A DNA stretch of 64,000 nt from Corynebacterium pseudodiphtheriticum DSM 44287 (GCF_000688415.1 NZ_JIAH01000009.1:1-64000), one strand, 5' to 3'; shown: positions 46,911 through 57,612, counted from the stretch's first letter. Program-made: numbers and translations. The notes: generated by a model not told the origin, from the sequence alone.

Positions 46911-47771
46911 ATGACCTCTACAACCTCTCACCGTGCCACTACCGCCACCGGATCGGCTTCAGAATCCGCCAATCGCCGGAGTTCCGGCTGGAAGCGCTAC
47001 CGATCCTTAGCTATGGCCGAAATCCGACAGTACCTGCGCAACAAGACACTGCTATTCATGGCTATCGTATTCCCCATTGGGGTGGGCCTATTGATGCAGT
47101 TCATGGGTGGAGACGAACAGCCTGCAAACGCACAAGTGCAGGCCGCAATCTCAATGGAAGTGTTTTTCCTTATTACGCTGATGTTCGTCCAGTTCTACTC
47201 CGTGCTATCCATGACCACTGCGCGTCGTGATGAACGCGTGCTCAAGCGATTACGTACTGGTGAAGCTCGCAGCGCAGAGATTATAGCTGCGCTGGCCACG
47301 CCTGGAGCGATCATGTCACTCCTGCTTACCGCGTTAATGTCTGGCATACTCATCATCTACACAGGCGACATACCGCGTACAGGAATTCTGCTGCTTCTGG
47401 CCATTGTGTTAGGAATTGTCATCTCTACAGGTTTGGCGCTGCTTACCAGCTCAATCACTGCCAATGCCGAAGCCGCACAGATGACGTCTCTTCCCGTCAT
47501 GGTTTTGGCAATGCTCTCACAATCTCCGCTGCGCTCTACCCTACCCGACCAAATCCAAGATCCGTTAGCACGCACGCCGTTTGCGCTGCTTGGCGATCTC
47601 ACCTTCATCGAATGGACTGGTCAACCACTTACTTCGGATGCCGCACCTACAGATGGCGAGCTAACGACCACTCTGGCCACCGCAATGAACCCGCTTGCAC
47701 TCATGTTGGTCTGGAGTATTGCCCTAATGTGGGCAGCATTCCGCTACATGAAATGGGAAACTAACCGCTGA
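46911..47771 (+). CDS. ABC-2 type exporter permease
   Basis: The 286-residue protein has a Ser/Thr/Arg-rich N terminus and six hydrophobic helices. Between helices 2 and 3 lies the TARRDERVLKRLRTGEARS motif that is characteristic of DrrB-like ABC-2 permeases. GGAGCG precedes the ATG. It pairs with the ATPase encoded just upstream. Export of an antibiotic, lipid or peptide is likely, but the substrate is unknown. Confidence 0.88.
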   Translation: MTSTTSHRATTATGSASESANRRSSGWKRYRSLAMAEIRQYLRNKTLLFMAIVFPIGVGLLMQFMGGDEQPANAQVQAAISMEVFFLITLMFVQFYSVLSMTTARRDERVLKRLRTGEARSAEIIAALATPGAIMSLLLTALMSGILIIYTGDIPRTGILLLLAIVLGIVISTGLALLTSSITANAEAAQMTSLPVMVLAMLSQSPLRSTLPDQIQDPLARTPFALLGDLTFIEWTGQPLTSDAAPTDGELTTTLATAMNPLALMLVWSIALMWAAFRYMKWETNR

Positions 47772-47787
47772 TTGTTAATCAAACTCA

Positions 47788-48951
47788 ATGTACCCTGACA
47801 GAGTGACCATGCTACGAGGGTTCATGGAGATGCCAGAGACCGAAAAATTCTCCACCTACGTTCGACTCTCGATGCATGCAGCGCTGCTAGCAATTGCTAT
47901 CTTAAGCTTCCGACAGGTTTTGGCATCGCCCGGCGAATTTCAGGATTCCCTGGTTCTTCTGGTGGTTTTAATCAACGGTGGATTCACTGCACTGACAATC
48001 GAAAGAACGTCAGCCTTTTCAACAACACCTCGACCGCTCGGAAAACTTTATCCGGGAGCTATTGCCGTAAATCTTTTGTGCTGGACTATCTCCATCGGTC
48101 TCCTTGTCACGCAACGCGCTCCCCATCTCACAGGTACCATTGGCGGGCTATCAGTATTTTTATTATTCAGCTTCGCGTTCGTGCTATCGATCCATATTAA
48201 ACACGCCTATCTGGTCGTGATGGTACTAAGCGTAATGACTGTATCCGTGGTTAAGCACCCCGTGCTGGATCATCCCATCTATATCGTTGCTTTTGCATTA
48301 GCGTTGGTTTGGGTGAACAAGGTAACTGTGTGGTCGGTGGGGATCGTGAAGGCGCTGTACCGTACGCGAGAGTTACAGTCACAACTGAAAATACAGGAGG
48401 AGCGCCTACGCTTCGCTCAAGAGCTGCACGACAGCTTGGGACAACGCCTAGCGGCGATGTCCCTGAAGACTCAGCTCGCCATCTCACTGCACAGGAAAGA
48501 TGCCGACCGGACAGATGATGAACTTCGCGACATTGAAAAGCTCGTACGTCTTATGCGTACGGATTTACATCAAGTGGTAACAGGCTATCGCACGTTGCAC
48601 CCAAACTCTGAGCTTGAAGAGGCCAGTAATCTACTGGGAAAAGCAAACATCGCGGTCACCGTGACAGGACATCCACAAGACATCCCAAACTCCTGCCAAC
48701 AGACCGCCGCCTGGTTCATCCGCGAAGCGGCCACCAATGTGATGAAACACTCGAGCGCAAGCATGGTGAACGTCAAGATCTCTGAACACGCGGTATCCAT
48801 CACCAATGATGGGGTGGAACGCAATATCGGGCCGCTCGGTGGCATACAAGCGCTACAGGAACGGGCTAAGCAAATCGGTGGAACAATCTCGCTTATTCAC
48901 CAAAACAATCAGTGCACTGCGACACTTTCTTGGAAAGGCACCAACCGATGA
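47788..48951 (+). CDS. NarL-type sensor histidine kinase
   Basis: The kinase has five or six membrane helices between residues ~28 and 185 and no large outer domain. It then has the HisKA_3 box FAQELHDSLGQRLAAMS and a short HATPase domain in which NDGVERNIGPLGGIQALQERA replaces the usual GxGLxxM segment. Several in-frame starts exist (ATG at 47788, 47809, 47824 and 47830); the first is shown. It overlaps its response regulator by 4 bp, so the two are translationally coupled. Confidence 0.85.
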   Translation: MYPDRVTMLRGFMEMPETEKFSTYVRLSMHAALLAIAILSFRQVLASPGEFQDSLVLLVVLINGGFTALTIERTSAFSTTPRPLGKLYPGAIAVNLLCWTISIGLLVTQRAPHLTGTIGGLSVFLLFSFAFVLSIHIKHAYLVVMVLSVMTVSVVKHPVLDHPIYIVAFALALVWVNKVTVWSVGIVKALYRTRELQSQLKIQEERLRFAQELHDSLGQRLAAMSLKTQLAISLHRKDADRTDDELRDIEKLVRLMRTDLHQVVTGYRTLHPNSELEEASNLLGKANIAVTVTGHPQDIPNSCQQTAAWFIREAATNVMKHSSASMVNVKISEHAVSITNDGVERNIGPLGGIQALQERAKQIGGTISLIHQNNQCTATLSWKGTNR

Positions 48952-49571
48952 TCACCGTAGCAATCGTCGACGATGAACAGCTGATCGCTTCATCACTAGC
49001 CACCTTGTTAGAACTGGAAGCCGATCTTACGGTGACCGAGACTTTCGCCTCTGGTGAGGAGGTGATATCTCGGTGGGAAAAGGCCAGCGCCCTCGAATCC
49101 CTACTACCTGATGTGCTGGTGACCGACCTGCAGCTCGGAGGTATTGATGGCGTCGAACTAGCACAAGAAATTTCGCGCCTGTCGCCTCAAACTGCCATTG
49201 TGATCGTCACGAGTCATTCGCGGCCACACCAACTCAAACGAGCTCTGACATCCGGGGTACAAGGATTTCTGCCGAAGACTGCGACCGCGGAAGAATTTGC
49301 CACCGCGATCCGCACGGTACAGGAAGGCAGAAGCTTCATCGACCAAGAGCTCGCTGCTATGACCATCACCGCAACTTCCAGCCCACTGACTGAACGCGAA
49401 GCTGACGTTATCGAAGCCGCTGGTAGAGGAGGTTCGATAGAACAAATTGCCAAAGAAGTCTTCCTGGCTACCGGAACAACTAGGAACTATCTTTCCTCGG
49501 CAATGGCAAAGCTCGGTGCGCAAAACCGATTCGAAGCATATTTACGCGCACGAAAATCAGGGTGGATTTAG
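48948..49571 (+). CDS. NarL-type response regulator
   Basis: The 207-residue protein begins MITVAIVDDEQLIASSL, with the phospho-Asp in DVLVTDLQLGGIDG and Lys in FLPKTATAE. Its C-terminal HTH is LTEREADVIEAAGRGGSIEQIAKEVFLATGTTRNYLS. ATGA overlap with the kinase stop fixes the start at 48948. It most likely regulates the ABC exporter genes at the head of this cluster. It closes the ATPase-permease-kinase-regulator module; no terminator is obvious in the 200 bp that follow. Confidence 0.88.
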   Translation: MITVAIVDDEQLIASSLATLLELEADLTVTETFASGEEVISRWEKASALESLLPDVLVTDLQLGGIDGVELAQEISRLSPQTAIVIVTSHSRPHQLKRALTSGVQGFLPKTATAEEFATAIRTVQEGRSFIDQELAAMTITATSSPLTEREADVIEAAGRGGSIEQIAKEVFLATGTTRNYLSSAMAKLGAQNRFEAYLRARKSGWI

Positions 49572-49767
49572 ACGAAGAATTCTATCTCTGAAATGCCGCG
49601 GATATCATCCATCGGGGCGCGGAACATCATTTTAAGATCAATCTGCTCTCTCCGCCGTTGAAGCTGGTTTCTATTCGCACCGCGCATCCGTGTTGCGGAG
49701 GTAGGGCTTGCACCGCAATCACAGGGTTTGGGTCATTGAATAGCTACAACAATTAAGGCTCTATAAG

Positions 49768-50142
49768 ATGCCTAGTATGGACGCAAAGGTAAAGCGCGGA
49801 AATTATCTTCTGGCTGCGGTTCTCGCTGGGGATGCAGCTATGTCAATCAAACCTCCCAAATTCATTCGGGATTGCCTGAATGGGGTGAACTTTCCGCAAA
49901 ATTGGTGGTGGTCACTGATCGTGATCAAGTCGTTGGCCGCTTTGGGGCTTGTGCGCGGCACTGCGAATAACAGCCCGCAAGTGACAACGGCTGCATCCAC
50001 CGGCGTCGTGGCTTATTTCGCGTGTGCAATCTTCGCGCATGTGAAGGCAAAGTTTTTAGGCAAGGAATTCTGGCTCAACTGTTTAGGGATGACAGCACTC
50101 AGCACGACAGTGCTGGTGCAAAACCGCAAGCAGTATCGCTAG
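49768..50142 (+). CDS. DoxX-like membrane protein
   Basis: The 124-residue protein has four hydrophobic segments and the pattern seen in the DoxX_2 group: GNYLLAAVLAGDAAMSIKPP at the start, LIVIKSLAALGLVRG in the middle, and a final helix NCLGMTALSTTVLV. Function is not established for this branch. It is monocistronic, between the two-component module and the DUF5129 gene. Confidence 0.7.
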   Translation: MPSMDAKVKRGNYLLAAVLAGDAAMSIKPPKFIRDCLNGVNFPQNWWWSLIVIKSLAALGLVRGTANNSPQVTTAASTGVVAYFACAIFAHVKAKFLGKEFWLNCLGMTALSTTVLVQNRKQYR

Positions 50143-50193
50143 GCCATCTGCGAACCCTCCGCGCCCCGCACCCCACGGTGTAGCATCAAGCAC

Positions 50194-51654
50194 ATGAAGC
50201 CAACCGTCGGAAAAATTGTCGCAGCTTCGATTCTTAGCGCCGGGGTGCTTGGCGGTGGTGCAGCACTAGGCATCGCCACCACCTATGACTCCCCAGAACG
50301 GGCGCACTACCAGATCGACGCCCCGACGCACAGCAATATCGCCCTGCGCATTCATAACCCCGACGGCGTGCTCACAGCCGACGACGAGCGAATCCTCGAA
50401 CGTGATGCCGCACGCCTCGAAGCACCGAGCGTCGTCAAGCAACTGCACTATATTGTTTTCGCAGATAACGACGACAACGTCAACGACACCGTGGAAAACT
50501 ACCTGCGCGATCACCACCCGGAGCTCATAGGCGACGATAGTTTTGCCGACGGCACATTGTTTGTTGGCGTGGGGCTAAATCCCCGGCAAGCTTTCATCTT
50601 CGCTGGTGATGACGTCGCAGAGTTACTCGAATTGCGCGACAGCAGCCACCTGAGCGAATCACTGGATGCGATCAAACCCGGTGTCAAAGACGGCAATATC
50701 CCCGGCGGCCTGTTCCACGGCGCATCCGTGGCAACCGACCTCGCTGCCCTCGAGCAAGCGCATTTCGATAGCGCAGAATCCAACCGCACCTCCGCCATCG
50801 TTATGGGAGGTCTCGGAGCCGCAGCCCTCGGTGGTGGTGTTGCAGCCACAACCGGCGGGTATCGGCGTAGCCGGGCAAAGAAAATCGCCCAGGCGCGGGA
50901 AGACTTCGACTATATTTCCGTTGAATTCGGCACACTCGCCCAGCGTTTGGACGCCATCGATATCCGCGCGCATTCACTGACCTCCGCTTTTGCGGATCAG
51001 CAGTTGCGTGACCAGTGGCGCAAGGTGCGGGACCGTTTTCTGCACATGCATGACGACGTCTCCAAGTTCAGCGAACTCAACCCGCGCAGCGACGACAAGA
51101 CATTCCTGCAGTACGCGGGCCAGTTCAGTGACGCGGCCTCGACCGCGAAGAAAATGCACCATGCCGAAGACAACATCGACACGATCTTTGCTTTGGAAAA
51201 TGGTGATGAGCTCACCCGGCGCACCGAGGCGCAGTCATTGCGTGACGACGTCGTCGAGGCGAAAATGAAGGTGCAAAATGTTGATTCCGGTCTTTACCAG
51301 GAATTGGCTGCGATCCAGCAGCGAACCGAAGCTCTCGCCCAGGAACCTAGTGCTGAGGATTTCTTGGACAATTTTATTGTCGTGCTGCGTGATTATCAGG
51401 CGGCGTTAACGGAGCTACGCAGGCAGAAGTTTAGCGATATTGACGAATCGAAGGCGGATGCACCGCAAGCCCCGGGATTGACTTCGTCCGATTACCGGCC
51501 GGGTTATGGATGGAATAACTTCGTGCCTTATTGGGCGCTGAGCAGCTGGCATGCTTCCACCGTCGAGGCGCAATCCAGTAGTTCGAACAGCGGGAGCACG
51601 AATACGTCGTTTAGTTCTGGGTTTTCTGGCGCAGGTGGCTCATCAGGGTTCTAG
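50194..51654 (+). CDS. DUF5129 (TPM-like) membrane-anchored protein
   Basis: The 486-residue protein has an N-terminal signal-anchor (AASILSAGVLGGGAALGIA) and an outer TPM-like domain (residues ~40-190; IHNPDGVLTADDERILERDAARLE and DGTLFVGVGLNPRQAFIFAG). A second hydrophobic helix (IVMGGLGAAALGGGVAATTGG) leads to a long helical, probably coiled-coil region and a Ser/Gly-rich tail. This matches DUF5129 proteins of Corynebacterium; their function is unknown. SD spacing to ATG 50194 is weak. Confidence 0.8.
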   Translation: MKPTVGKIVAASILSAGVLGGGAALGIATTYDSPERAHYQIDAPTHSNIALRIHNPDGVLTADDERILERDAARLEAPSVVKQLHYIVFADNDDNVNDTVENYLRDHHPELIGDDSFADGTLFVGVGLNPRQAFIFAGDDVAELLELRDSSHLSESLDAIKPGVKDGNIPGGLFHGASVATDLAALEQAHFDSAESNRTSAIVMGGLGAAALGGGVAATTGGYRRSRAKKIAQAREDFDYISVEFGTLAQRLDAIDIRAHSLTSAFADQQLRDQWRKVRDRFLHMHDDVSKFSELNPRSDDKTFLQYAGQFSDAASTAKKMHHAEDNIDTIFALENGDELTRRTEAQSLRDDVVEAKMKVQNVDSGLYQELAAIQQRTEALAQEPSAEDFLDNFIVVLRDYQAALTELRRQKFSDIDESKADAPQAPGLTSSDYRPGYGWNNFVPYWALSSWHASTVEAQSSSSNSGSTNTSFSSGFSGAGGSSGF

Positions 51655-51677
51655 CGCTAGAGCTTCAGGGTTTAGCG

Positions 51678-52139
51678 CTAACGCTGTGAGCCGTGCGCTT
51701 CGCGTGGGTTCTCGTAGCTATTGTTCTCTACGTCATCGTGGTCACCGTGGTCATCGTGCTCGAAGCCGTGTTGATCGGTGCTGTGCAGGTCGTCGCTGTT
51801 ATCTTCGCGGCCGCCATTCTGGTGTTGCCCAGAAGCAGCGCCACTATCAGTCTCCCCAGCTTCGCTAGTCCCAAGCTCATCTTCGCGGGTCTCGCGCAGT
51901 TCCCCAATCAACTCAGAAAAGAAATCGCGCACAACAGACCACTGCACGGTCGTGTTTTCTAAATGCTCCGGCAAACGTTCAATCTCTAGGCTTAGCTCTT
52001 TGCGACGGCGCTGCTCCGCCAGCTCACTGCGCAGCTCACTTAACGATGCCTCAGCCTCACGCAGAATCTTTTCCAGCTGTTCTTCTACGGACTTGCCGCG
52101 CAGATTGTCAGCCCCTGTGTCGTGGTGCGGATCCATCAT
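51678..52139 (-). CDS. Coiled-coil protein with His/Asp-rich tail
   Basis: The 153-residue soluble protein has a coiled-coil core (about residues 16-58, EEQLEKILREAEASLSELRSELAEQRRRKELSLEIERL) and an amphipathic segment around WSVVRDFFSELIGEL. It ends in a 45-residue tail dense in His, Asp, Glu, Ser and Gly (DLHSTDQHGFEHDDHGDHDD). The tail could bind metal ions. No named family. It is convergent with the DUF5129 gene and lies downstream of the phosphate transporter gene in the same direction. Confidence 0.6.
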   Translation of the reverse strand: MMDPHHDTGADNLRGKSVEEQLEKILREAEASLSELRSELAEQRRRKELSLEIERLPEHLENTTVQWSVVRDFFSELIGELRETREDELGTSEAGETDSGAASGQHQNGGREDNSDDLHSTDQHGFEHDDHGDHDDVENNSYENPREAHGSQR

Positions 52140-52203
52140 CGTTATTACTTCCTTATCTCATATCACCGGCGAGCATGTTCTGCACCGGGATGAGTGGTGA
52201 TTC

Positions 52204-53490
52204 CTAGAATACAGTGGTTAGCAGGATCAAAACGCCCGGCAGCACCAGGAACATGCCCAGCACCCACGCTGCGATATACAGCTTGTTACGTGCGCCGATA
52301 TTCGCGATGCCCTGCGCCAAAAACAGCGGGATCTCACGCACACCTGGGATGCCATAGATCACCAGAGCAGCGAAAACGTTGAACATCAGGTGAATCAGCG
52401 CGCCTTGCAGAGCAGCCTGACCTTCCAAGCCAGTGAATGCGAATGCGGCAATCAGTGCGGTGATCGTGGTGCCGATATTTGCGCCAATGGTGAATGGGTA
52501 GACCTGGCGGATCGACAGCGTATTGGAGCCAGCCAGCGGCACCACCAGGGCGGTTGTCGTCGAAGAAGACTGCACCAGCATGGTGATGACCATGCCAGCA
52601 CCAATGCCGGAGATCGGACCACGGCCCAAGGACTTGTGCAGAATGTCTTTGGCCTTACCAACCATCACGACCTTCAGCAGTGCACCGATGAAGTTGACGA
52701 CGCCGAGGATCAGCGCAATACCAATCAGAATTTGCGCAACACCAGCGATGGTCTCTGGCAACCAGCTCGTCGATGCAACCAGCAGGTCTTTGCCCGGCTC
52801 GGTAATGAAGCCAATGAACGTGCCCAGGCCTTCCATGCCGGTGGCCAAGAAACCAGCCTGTTCAGATTCGGCGTTCACACCGGAAACTAAGAAGCCGGTG
52901 ACCTTTTCCAACAGGCCGAACATCAGCTCCAGCGGCAGGAAGATCAACACCGCCAGCAGGTTAAACATGTCATGCACGGACGCTGCGGCGAAACCACGAC
53001 GGAAGGATTCTTTGTCGCGCACCATGCCCAACGAGACCAACGTGGAGGTCAGCGTGGTGCCGACGTTCGCGCCCATCAACATTGGGATGGCGATTTGAAC
53101 TGGCAAACCACCGGCCATCATGCCGACGACAATCGAGGTGGTCGTCGACGAAGACTGAATCAACGCAGTGGCCAGGATGCCGACCATGAGCGCGATCAGT
53201 GGGTTCTGCGCGAAAGCGAACAGCTCTTCTGCATGATCGCCGGTGGCAGTCTTAAAGCCATCACCGATCACACCGACGGCGGTGATAAGCAACCACACGC
53301 TGACGGCGACAGCAACCCAGTTCACCCACTGCTTATCAGTGTCAATGCCGAGGCGCTTCAGTGGATTACGCGGAGCCTTTTGCTTTTCCTGCACACCCTG
53401 TTCCAGCCGTAGTTGAGCGTCGCCAAGGGTGCGGTCATCGGATGCGGTCTGATCCGGGAGCGTTTGCCCTGAGGAAGTGTGTGACATCAT
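52204..53490 (-). CDS. nptA: Na+/phosphate cotransporter family protein
   Basis: The 428-residue membrane protein carries the inverted repeat of the NptA/SLC34 family, with the paired QSSST motifs (LIQSSSTTTSIVVGMMAGG and LVQSSSTTTALVVPLAGSN) that bind sodium and phosphate and the GANVGTT / GANIGTT partners. The ATG at 53490 (MMSHTSSGQ), preceded by AGGAA, is used; the longer frame upstream does not look like a real N terminus. It probably imports or exports phosphate with Na+. Confidence 0.88.
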   Translation of the reverse strand: MMSHTSSGQTLPDQTASDDRTLGDAQLRLEQGVQEKQKAPRNPLKRLGIDTDKQWVNWVAVAVSVWLLITAVGVIGDGFKTATGDHAEELFAFAQNPLIALMVGILATALIQSSSTTTSIVVGMMAGGLPVQIAIPMLMGANVGTTLTSTLVSLGMVRDKESFRRGFAAASVHDMFNLLAVLIFLPLELMFGLLEKVTGFLVSGVNAESEQAGFLATGMEGLGTFIGFITEPGKDLLVASTSWLPETIAGVAQILIGIALILGVVNFIGALLKVVMVGKAKDILHKSLGRGPISGIGAGMVITMLVQSSSTTTALVVPLAGSNTLSIRQVYPFTIGANIGTTITALIAAFAFTGLEGQAALQGALIHLMFNVFAALVIYGIPGVREIPLFLAQGIANIGARNKLYIAAWVLGMFLVLPGVLILLTTVF

Positions 53491-53694
53491 CTGTTTCCTG
53501 ACACCTTGCTTCGCACTTGCAGCCCGCACCCCCAGAAAACTTAAGAAAACTAGAGGTGCGTACTGCCACTGATTGGTTTGTTTCAGACCCACTCGGGGCC
53601 TTACAACAAGCAATGTATAGGGCGTGCGGAAATACGAGGTTCACACAAGGTTACAAACAAGCAAACTTTTTGGATTGTGAGCAACCTAACGGGG

Positions 53695-54627
53695 CTAGCG
53701 ACGCCCGGCCTTTTCGTCGGCAGCAATGATGCGCTGCAAATACTCCGCTATTGTCGGAGCCTCGATCCACGCTGGCGTCGGGTTCCAGAACGGAGACACA
53801 GCCTGACCTGCGATAAAGAAGGTGCCGAAGCCGTCGTCAGTAGCACCCACAAACGCGATCTCATCGGCAGATTCTGCCACTACGGAATAGCCAGCGAACG
53901 CGGTTGCCTGCGCACCCTTCAATTCTTCGGCAGAATCATTCCGCTCCATGAACGCCTCAGCCGCCTCGGTGGTGGAGAGTTGTTCATCTGGAGTAAACAT
54001 TCCGTTACGGAACACGATGCCGCGCGTCATGTCCCCATTGACATCCTTGAGCGGCTTATCGATATTCAGCAAACACCGCAGCCCGTCCTCACCCGGCGCG
54101 ACCGTTTCCGGGAGTTCACACAAAGAACCATCCGGCAGTGCAATGCGGTAGAAGCCGTCCGTGATGGTCGGTTCAATGGTCTCACCGTAGCCGAGGTCAG
54201 CCGCCGGGGTTGGTTCCTTGCTAGAACTCGACTTGCTGGAGCTGGATTTACCGCTCGACTTGCTGGATTTCTCCGAGCTGGATTTCTGGGAACCGGATTT
54301 CTCGCTGGACTTGTCTGTGGACTTGCCGGAGCTTTTTCCGGTGGATTTTCCTGAAGATTTCTCGCTCGATTTTCCGGCCGATTCGCTTGCCGACGCCGAG
54401 CCAGACTCGGATTCGCTTGCCGACGCCGAATCGCTGGACGTAGCCGACGCTGCAGAATCCGCCTCCGTGGCAGCAGCATCGGCAGTGCTATCCGCAGCGC
54501 TGTCGGCAGCACTGTCAGCAGGCTGCGGATCGGGACGATTTTCTGGGTTCGAGCAACCCGCGACGCCTAAAGCAATGACGGCGCTGATGCCAAGCGTGCG
54601 GGCGAGTTTCCGTGCATGAGGTTTCAT
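53695..54627 (-). CDS. Lipoprotein with Ser/Lys-repeat stalk
   Basis: The 310-residue protein has a basic start, a hydrophobic helix and the lipobox VAGC (MKPHARKLARTLGISAVIAL, cysteine at residue 25), so it is anchored outside the membrane. Residues 35-140 are a stalk of Ala/Asp/Ser then SSGKSTGKSS-type repeats rich in Ser and Lys. The C-terminal ~165 residues form a globular domain (ADLGYGETIEPTITDGFYRI onward) of no known family. Its 3' end lies 80 bp from the phosphate transporter's upstream region; leuS ends 38 bp away. Confidence 0.75.
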   Translation of the reverse strand: MKPHARKLARTLGISAVIALGVAGCSNPENRPDPQPADSAADSAADSTADAAATEADSAASATSSDSASASESESGSASASESAGKSSEKSSGKSTGKSSGKSTDKSSEKSGSQKSSSEKSSKSSGKSSSSKSSSSKEPTPAADLGYGETIEPTITDGFYRIALPDGSLCELPETVAPGEDGLRCLLNIDKPLKDVNGDMTRGIVFRNGMFTPDEQLSTTEAAEAFMERNDSAEELKGAQATAFAGYSVVAESADEIAFVGATDDGFGTFFIAGQAVSPFWNPTPAWIEAPTIAEYLQRIIAADEKAGRR

Positions 54628-54665
54628 GCACCTAGTCTAGCCTGTTTGCCGGGTCACAATACCGA

Positions 54666-57551
54666 CTACTTCACCACCAGGTTGATCATGCGGCCAGGCA
54701 CCACGATCTTCTTCACCACGGACTTCTCGCCGATCGCCGCGAGCACCTTGTCGTCGGCAAGCGCGGCGGCCACGGCATCATCCTGGGAGATATCCGCAGC
54801 GACCTGCACCCGCGATTTCACCTTGCCGTTGACCTGCACGGGCAGCTCAATTTCGTCGTCGACCAGGTACTTCTCGTCGAAACTCGGGAATGACACGAAG
54901 GTGATCGTGCCCTCGTGGCCCAGGCGCGTCCACAACTCTTCGGCGATGTGCGGCGCCACCGGAGCGACCATCACAGCGATCGGCTCCACGGCAGCACGCG
55001 GCGCACCGTCCGGGTAGTTCTTCGTCAAGTAATTCACGTACTCGATGAGCTTGGCGACGACGGTGTTCACCCGCAGGTTCTCATAGTCATCGCGTACCCC
55101 AGCGATGGTGCGGTGCAGCTGCTGCAGGTCCTTCTTGCCCAGCTCCGCATCCACGACGGCCACCTCGCCGGTGTTCTCGTTGACCACCAGGCGCCACAGG
55201 CGCTGCAAGAAACGCTGCGCACCGACGACGTCCTTAGTGGCCCACGGACGTGAATCCGCCAGCGGCCCCATCGACATCTCATAAACACGCAGGGTATCGG
55301 CGCCAAAGTTTTCGGCAATATCGTCGGGCGCGACCGCGTTTTTCAGCGATTTACCCATCTTGCCGTATTCCCGGTTCACCTTCTCACCGTGGTAGAAGAA
55401 CTCGCCGTCGCGCTCTTCGACTTCTTCGGCAGGCACATAGACGCCACGGGAATCGGTGTAGGCATAGGCCTGGATATAGCCCTGGTTGTACAAGCGACGG
55501 TACGGCTCTTTCGAGCTCACATGTCCGAGGTCAAACAGCACTTTGTGCCAGAAACGCGCATACAACAGGTGCAGCACGGCATGCTCCACGCCACCAACGT
55601 ACAAGTCCACCCCGCCCGGATCGTTCGGGCCATGAACCTCTGGGCGTGGCCCGGTCCAGTAGCGCTCGTTGTCGATATCGCAGAAGGCCTCGCTGTTCGT
55701 CGGGTCGATATAGCGCATCTGGTACCACGACGAACCCGCCCATTGCGGCATGACGTTGGCATCACGGTAATACGTCTTGGTGCCATCACCCAGGTCCATG
55801 TCCACTTCAATCCACTCGCGCGCCTTCGCCAGCGGCGGCTGTGGCTCGGTGTTGTGGTCATCCGGGTCAAAGGATACCGGCTGGTAGTCATCGACCTCCG
55901 GCAACTCGACCGGCAGCTGATCTTCGGGGATCGCGTGTGGCCGACCCGCCTCGTCGTAGACGATCGGGAATGGCTCGCCCCAATAACGCTGGCGGGCAAA
56001 CAGCCAATCGCGCAGCTTGTACTGGATCTTTTCGACGCCCAGCTCGCGCGCAGCCAACCAGTCGATCGTCGTGGCAATCGCCTCCGCTTTGGACTTACCA
56101 GTCAGATCCAGCCCGTCGTCATTGGCGGAGTTCACATATGTGCCCTCCCCGGTGTGCGCGGCAGAAGAAATATCCCCGCCAGCGACAACCTCGGTGATCG
56201 GCAAACCAAAGACCTGCGCGTATTCGTAGTCGCGCTCGTCGTGGGCAGGAACAGCCATGATCGCACCCGTGCCGTAGCCCGTCAGTACGTAGTCCGCGGT
56301 AAAGACCGGCAACTTCTTCCCGTTCACCGGGTTGGTGGCGTAGCTGCCTAAGAAAACGCCAGTCTTTTCCTTATTCTCTTGGCGCTCCAAATCCGACTTC
56401 GCGGCGATGTCACTACGGTAGGCCTCGATCGCTTCCTTCGGGTCCTCATGGCCATAGGTCCAGCGTGCGTCGACGTCATCGTCGTACGGAACCGGCGAGA
56501 GCAAAGCGTCGACAAGCGGGTGCTCCGGGGCCAGCACAACGTATTCCGCGCCAAAGAGCGTGTCCGGGCGCGTGGTAAACACCGTGATGTCGTGGCCCTC
56601 GCAGCGGAAATCCACCTCGGCACCGCGCGAGCGACCGATCCAGTTGCGCTGCATGGATTTCACTTTTTCCGGCCAATCCAGCAGTTCCAGATCATCCAAC
56701 AGACGGTCAGAATACGCGGTAATGCGCATCATCCACTGCTTTAAGTTCTTGCGGAATACCGGGAAGTTGCCGCGCTCAGAACGGCCATCGGCGGTGACCT
56801 CTTCATTCGCCAACACCGTGCCCAAGCCCGGGCACCAATTCACTGTGGAATCGCTCAGATACACCAGGCGGAATTCATCCACGGCCCGGTCTTTTTCTTC
56901 CTCGCTTAACGACGCATACTCGCGGCCGTCCTTAGTGGCCAGCTCGCCAGATTCCAGCAGCGGGTACAACTCGTCGATCGGGCGCGCCTTTTGTTGCTGC
57001 TCATCGAACCACGACTGGTAGATCTGCAAGAAAATCCACTGCGTCCAGCGATAAAATTCCGGATCAATGGTGGCCACCGAACGGCGCTTGTCATGACCCA
57101 GCCCCAACGATCCCAACTGGCGACGCATATTCGCGATATTCGCCACCGTCGTCGTGCGCGGGTGGGTTCCGGTTTGGATCGCATACTGCTCAGCCGGCAA
57201 ACCAAAAGCGTCATAGCCCAAGGTGTGCAGCACGTTTTTGCCCAATAAACGGTTGAACCGGGCGAACACATCCGTGGCGATATAGCCCAGCGGGTGCCCC
57301 ACGTGCAGGCCCGCGCCAGACGGGTACGGGAACATATCTTGGACGAAGAGCTTGTCTTCGGGCAGGGTGCCGTCGGCAAGAGCTAAATCACCGGTCGGGT
57401 TTGGCGCATGAAACGTGCCGTTGTCGTCCCAGTACTGCTGCCAACGCGACTCAATCTGGTTGGCAAGCTGCGGAGTATAACGGTGTTCCGGGCCAGTGTT
57501 GCTGACATTTTCAGCACTAAGATTTTCTGTGTTTTCGCGCGCTTCGGTCAT
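54666..57551 (-). CDS. leuS: Leucyl-tRNA synthetase
   Basis: At 961 residues this is a full class I synthetase. It has the HIGH-type motif [14 protein letters not shown], the editing domain with [16 protein letters not shown] and a Thr-rich pocket, the KMSKS-type motif here reading GKMGKSLKN, and a C-terminal tRNA-binding domain. It attaches leucine to tRNA-Leu. The N terminus carries about 25 extra residues ([16 protein letters not shown]) that vary between species. ATG 57551 is divergent from the 2-oxo-acid decarboxylase gene 61 bp away. Confidence 0.97.
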   Translation of the reverse strand: MTEARENTENLSAENVSNTGPEHRYTPQLANQIESRWQQYWDDNGTFHAPNPTGDLALADGTLPEDKLFVQDMFPYPSGAGLHVGHPLGYIATDVFARFNRLLGKNVLHTLGYDAFGLPAEQYAIQTGTHPRTTTVANIANMRRQLGSLGLGHDKRRSVATIDPEFYRWTQWIFLQIYQSWFDEQQQKARPIDELYPLLESGELATKDGREYASLSEEEKDRAVDEFRLVYLSDSTVNWCPGLGTVLANEEVTADGRSERGNFPVFRKNLKQWMMRITAYSDRLLDDLELLDWPEKVKSMQRNWIGRSRGAEVDFRCEGHDITVFTTRPDTLFGAEYVVLAPEHPLVDALLSPVPYDDDVDARWTYGHEDPKEAIEAYRSDIAAKSDLERQENKEKTGVFLGSYATNPVNGKKLPVFTADYVLTGYGTGAIMAVPAHDERDYEYAQVFGLPITEVVAGGDISSAAHTGEGTYVNSANDDGLDLTGKSKAEAIATTIDWLAARELGVEKIQYKLRDWLFARQRYWGEPFPIVYDEAGRPHAIPEDQLPVELPEVDDYQPVSFDPDDHNTEPQPPLAKAREWIEVDMDLGDGTKTYYRDANVMPQWAGSSWYQMRYIDPTNSEAFCDIDNERYWTGPRPEVHGPNDPGGVDLYVGGVEHAVLHLLYARFWHKVLFDLGHVSSKEPYRRLYNQGYIQAYAYTDSRGVYVPAEEVEERDGEFFYHGEKVNREYGKMGKSLKNAVAPDDIAENFGADTLRVYEMSMGPLADSRPWATKDVVGAQRFLQRLWRLVVNENTGEVAVVDAELGKKDLQQLHRTIAGVRDDYENLRVNTVVAKLIEYVNYLTKNYPDGAPRAAVEPIAVMVAPVAPHIAEELWTRLGHEGTITFVSFPSFDEKYLVDDEIELPVQVNGKVKSRVQVAADISQDDAVAAALADDKVLAAIGEKSVVKKIVVPGRMINLVVK

Positions 57552-57612
57552 GGTTTTATAGTCTAATAGCTTTACGGGATCCGTCCCGTTTTCACAGAAG
57601 GGCTAATACAAC

